Positions 63,545-64,000 of a stretch of DNA of 64,000 bases are shown here, piece after piece. Within the stretch, counting starts at the first letter, position 1; each line of letters starts with the position of its first letter. The position numbers were made by a program, and so were the translations under genes. The DNA is from Sinorhizobium kostiense (GTDB lineage Bacteria; Pseudomonadota; Alphaproteobacteria; Rhizobiales; Rhizobiaceae), in assembly GCF_017874595.1 (NCBI RefSeq), contig NZ_JAGILA010000001.1:620001-684000 (forward strand), written 5' to 3'. The notes below the pieces were generated by a model. The model was not told where the DNA came from and made no database searches. It saw only the letters and a list, made by a program, of their open reading frames with translations.

Positions 63545-64000
63545 CAGTTACTCCCCTCAGGAGCAGTCCGGACGCGAGCGCCTTCCTGCAGGAGATGGGC
63601 CCCGAGCGAAACAACCGGATCGCCGAAATTCAATCCGGAGATCATCGCGGTCTCGCTGGTCACGCGAACAAGTTTGACGGGGCGAAAGTGTACGGTCGAA
63701 TTGGCGCGATCCACCACCCAAACGCCGGTCTTCTCGCCGTCGTCGAGCACGGCTCCGAGCGGTACCTGGACTTCCGGCTGGTTCATCTGATTGGCAATCC
63801 GAATGGTAACCGTGGCGCCGAGCGGTGCTGCCGCGGCCCGGCCTTCGAGGACATAACGGGCCTCGTAGGTACGCGTCTGGGGATCGGCGGAGTCCGATAG
63901 TTGCCGCAGACGTGCCGTGTAGCCACGCTCGTCGCCGCCATACAGGCTGGCCTCGGCCACCGAGCCGATCGCCGGCCGCAGCGTCTCGGGAAGCGCGACC
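63544..64000 (-). CDS. RND efflux periplasmic adaptor (C-terminal part, runs off the right edge)
   Basis: At least 151 aa of a membrane-fusion protein. The visible part has the beta-barrel (RLRQLSDSADPQTRTYEARY; PLGATVTIRI) and membrane-proximal domain (VQVPLGAVLDDGEKTGVWVV; LVRVTSETAMISGLNFGDPV; VSLGAHLLQEGARVR). Its stop overlaps the pump start by 1 nt (TGATG), so the pair is translationally coupled. The N terminus, including any lipobox, lies beyond base 64000. Confidence 0.9.
   Translation of the reverse strand, partial: VALPETLRPAIGSVAEASLYGGDERGYTARLRQLSDSADPQTRTYEARYVLEGRAAAAPLGATVTIRIANQMNQPEVQVPLGAVLDDGEKTGVWVVDRANSTVHFRPVKLVRVTSETAMISGLNFGDPVVSLGAHLLQEGARVRTAPEGSN

Overview
The window is high-GC alphaproteobacterial DNA and looks like a Sinorhizobium/Ensifer-type member of the Rhizobiaceae, probably a chromid or megaplasmid related to S. 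meliloti pSymB. The reasons are the agp/agaL alpha-galactoside locus, a thiCOSGE operon with its thi-box riboswitch, a dctA/dctBD locus whose DctA is 441 aa long, rhizobial mosaic repeats, and a repAB partition pair of repABC type. No CRISPR array, prophage or transposase was seen. The tRNA-Ser(GCU) gene shows that the replicon carries core functions.

Layout. (1) 1-10.8 kb: alpha-galactoside uptake and hydrolysis. An AraC activator (agpT-like) and a truncated LacI regulator face away from agaL1-agpABCD-agaL2, which encodes two different GH4 alpha-galactosidases and a peptide-type ABC importer. (2) 10.9-16 kb: a small Lys/Gly-rich protein, mosaic repeats and thiEGSOC on the minus strand behind a TPP riboswitch. 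(3) 16-21.2 kb: a BacA/YddA-type ABC exporter, a DUF296/PPC protein, a rhomboid protease, L-2-hydroxyglutarate oxidase and tRNA-Ser. (4) 21.3-27.8 kb: dctD-dctB divergent from dctA with a sigma-54 promoter and a DctD palindrome, then an unknown gene and a decayed second dctA 3' end with its terminator. (5) 27.9-36.2 kb: a LuxR-type response regulator, a giant hybrid kinase whose sensor is an NCS1 permease, a second small Lys-rich protein, and acetate kinase with phosphoketolase. (6) 36.4-42.8 kb: urea transporter urtABCDE and a 130-aa unknown.

(7) 42.9-49.1 kb: a LacI regulator convergent with an operon for a UgpC-type ABC importer led by a class III phosphodiesterase, with a PHO-box-like site upstream. 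(8) 49.4-51.7 kb: repA-repB without repC. (9) 51.7-56 kb: a Gfo/Idh/MocA dehydrogenase, two TIM-barrel sugar isomerase/epimerase-like enzymes and a divergent LacI regulator with a perfect 16-bp palindrome. (10) 56-64 kb: an adenylate-cyclase-like/TPR protein lacking a usual catalytic Asn, DoxX, a HWE kinase with a single-domain regulator, a frameshifted SnoaL-like gene and an RND efflux pump with the end of its adaptor.

Taken together this is a nutrient-scavenging region: sugar, dicarboxylate, urea and probably organophosphate or polyol uptake, each with a local regulator. The most unusual items are the NCS1-permease/kinase chimera beside ackA-xfp, the phosphodiesterase-led ABC operon, the orphan repAB pair and the dctA remnant. 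Functions were assigned by recognising motifs and gene order by eye; no database search was run.
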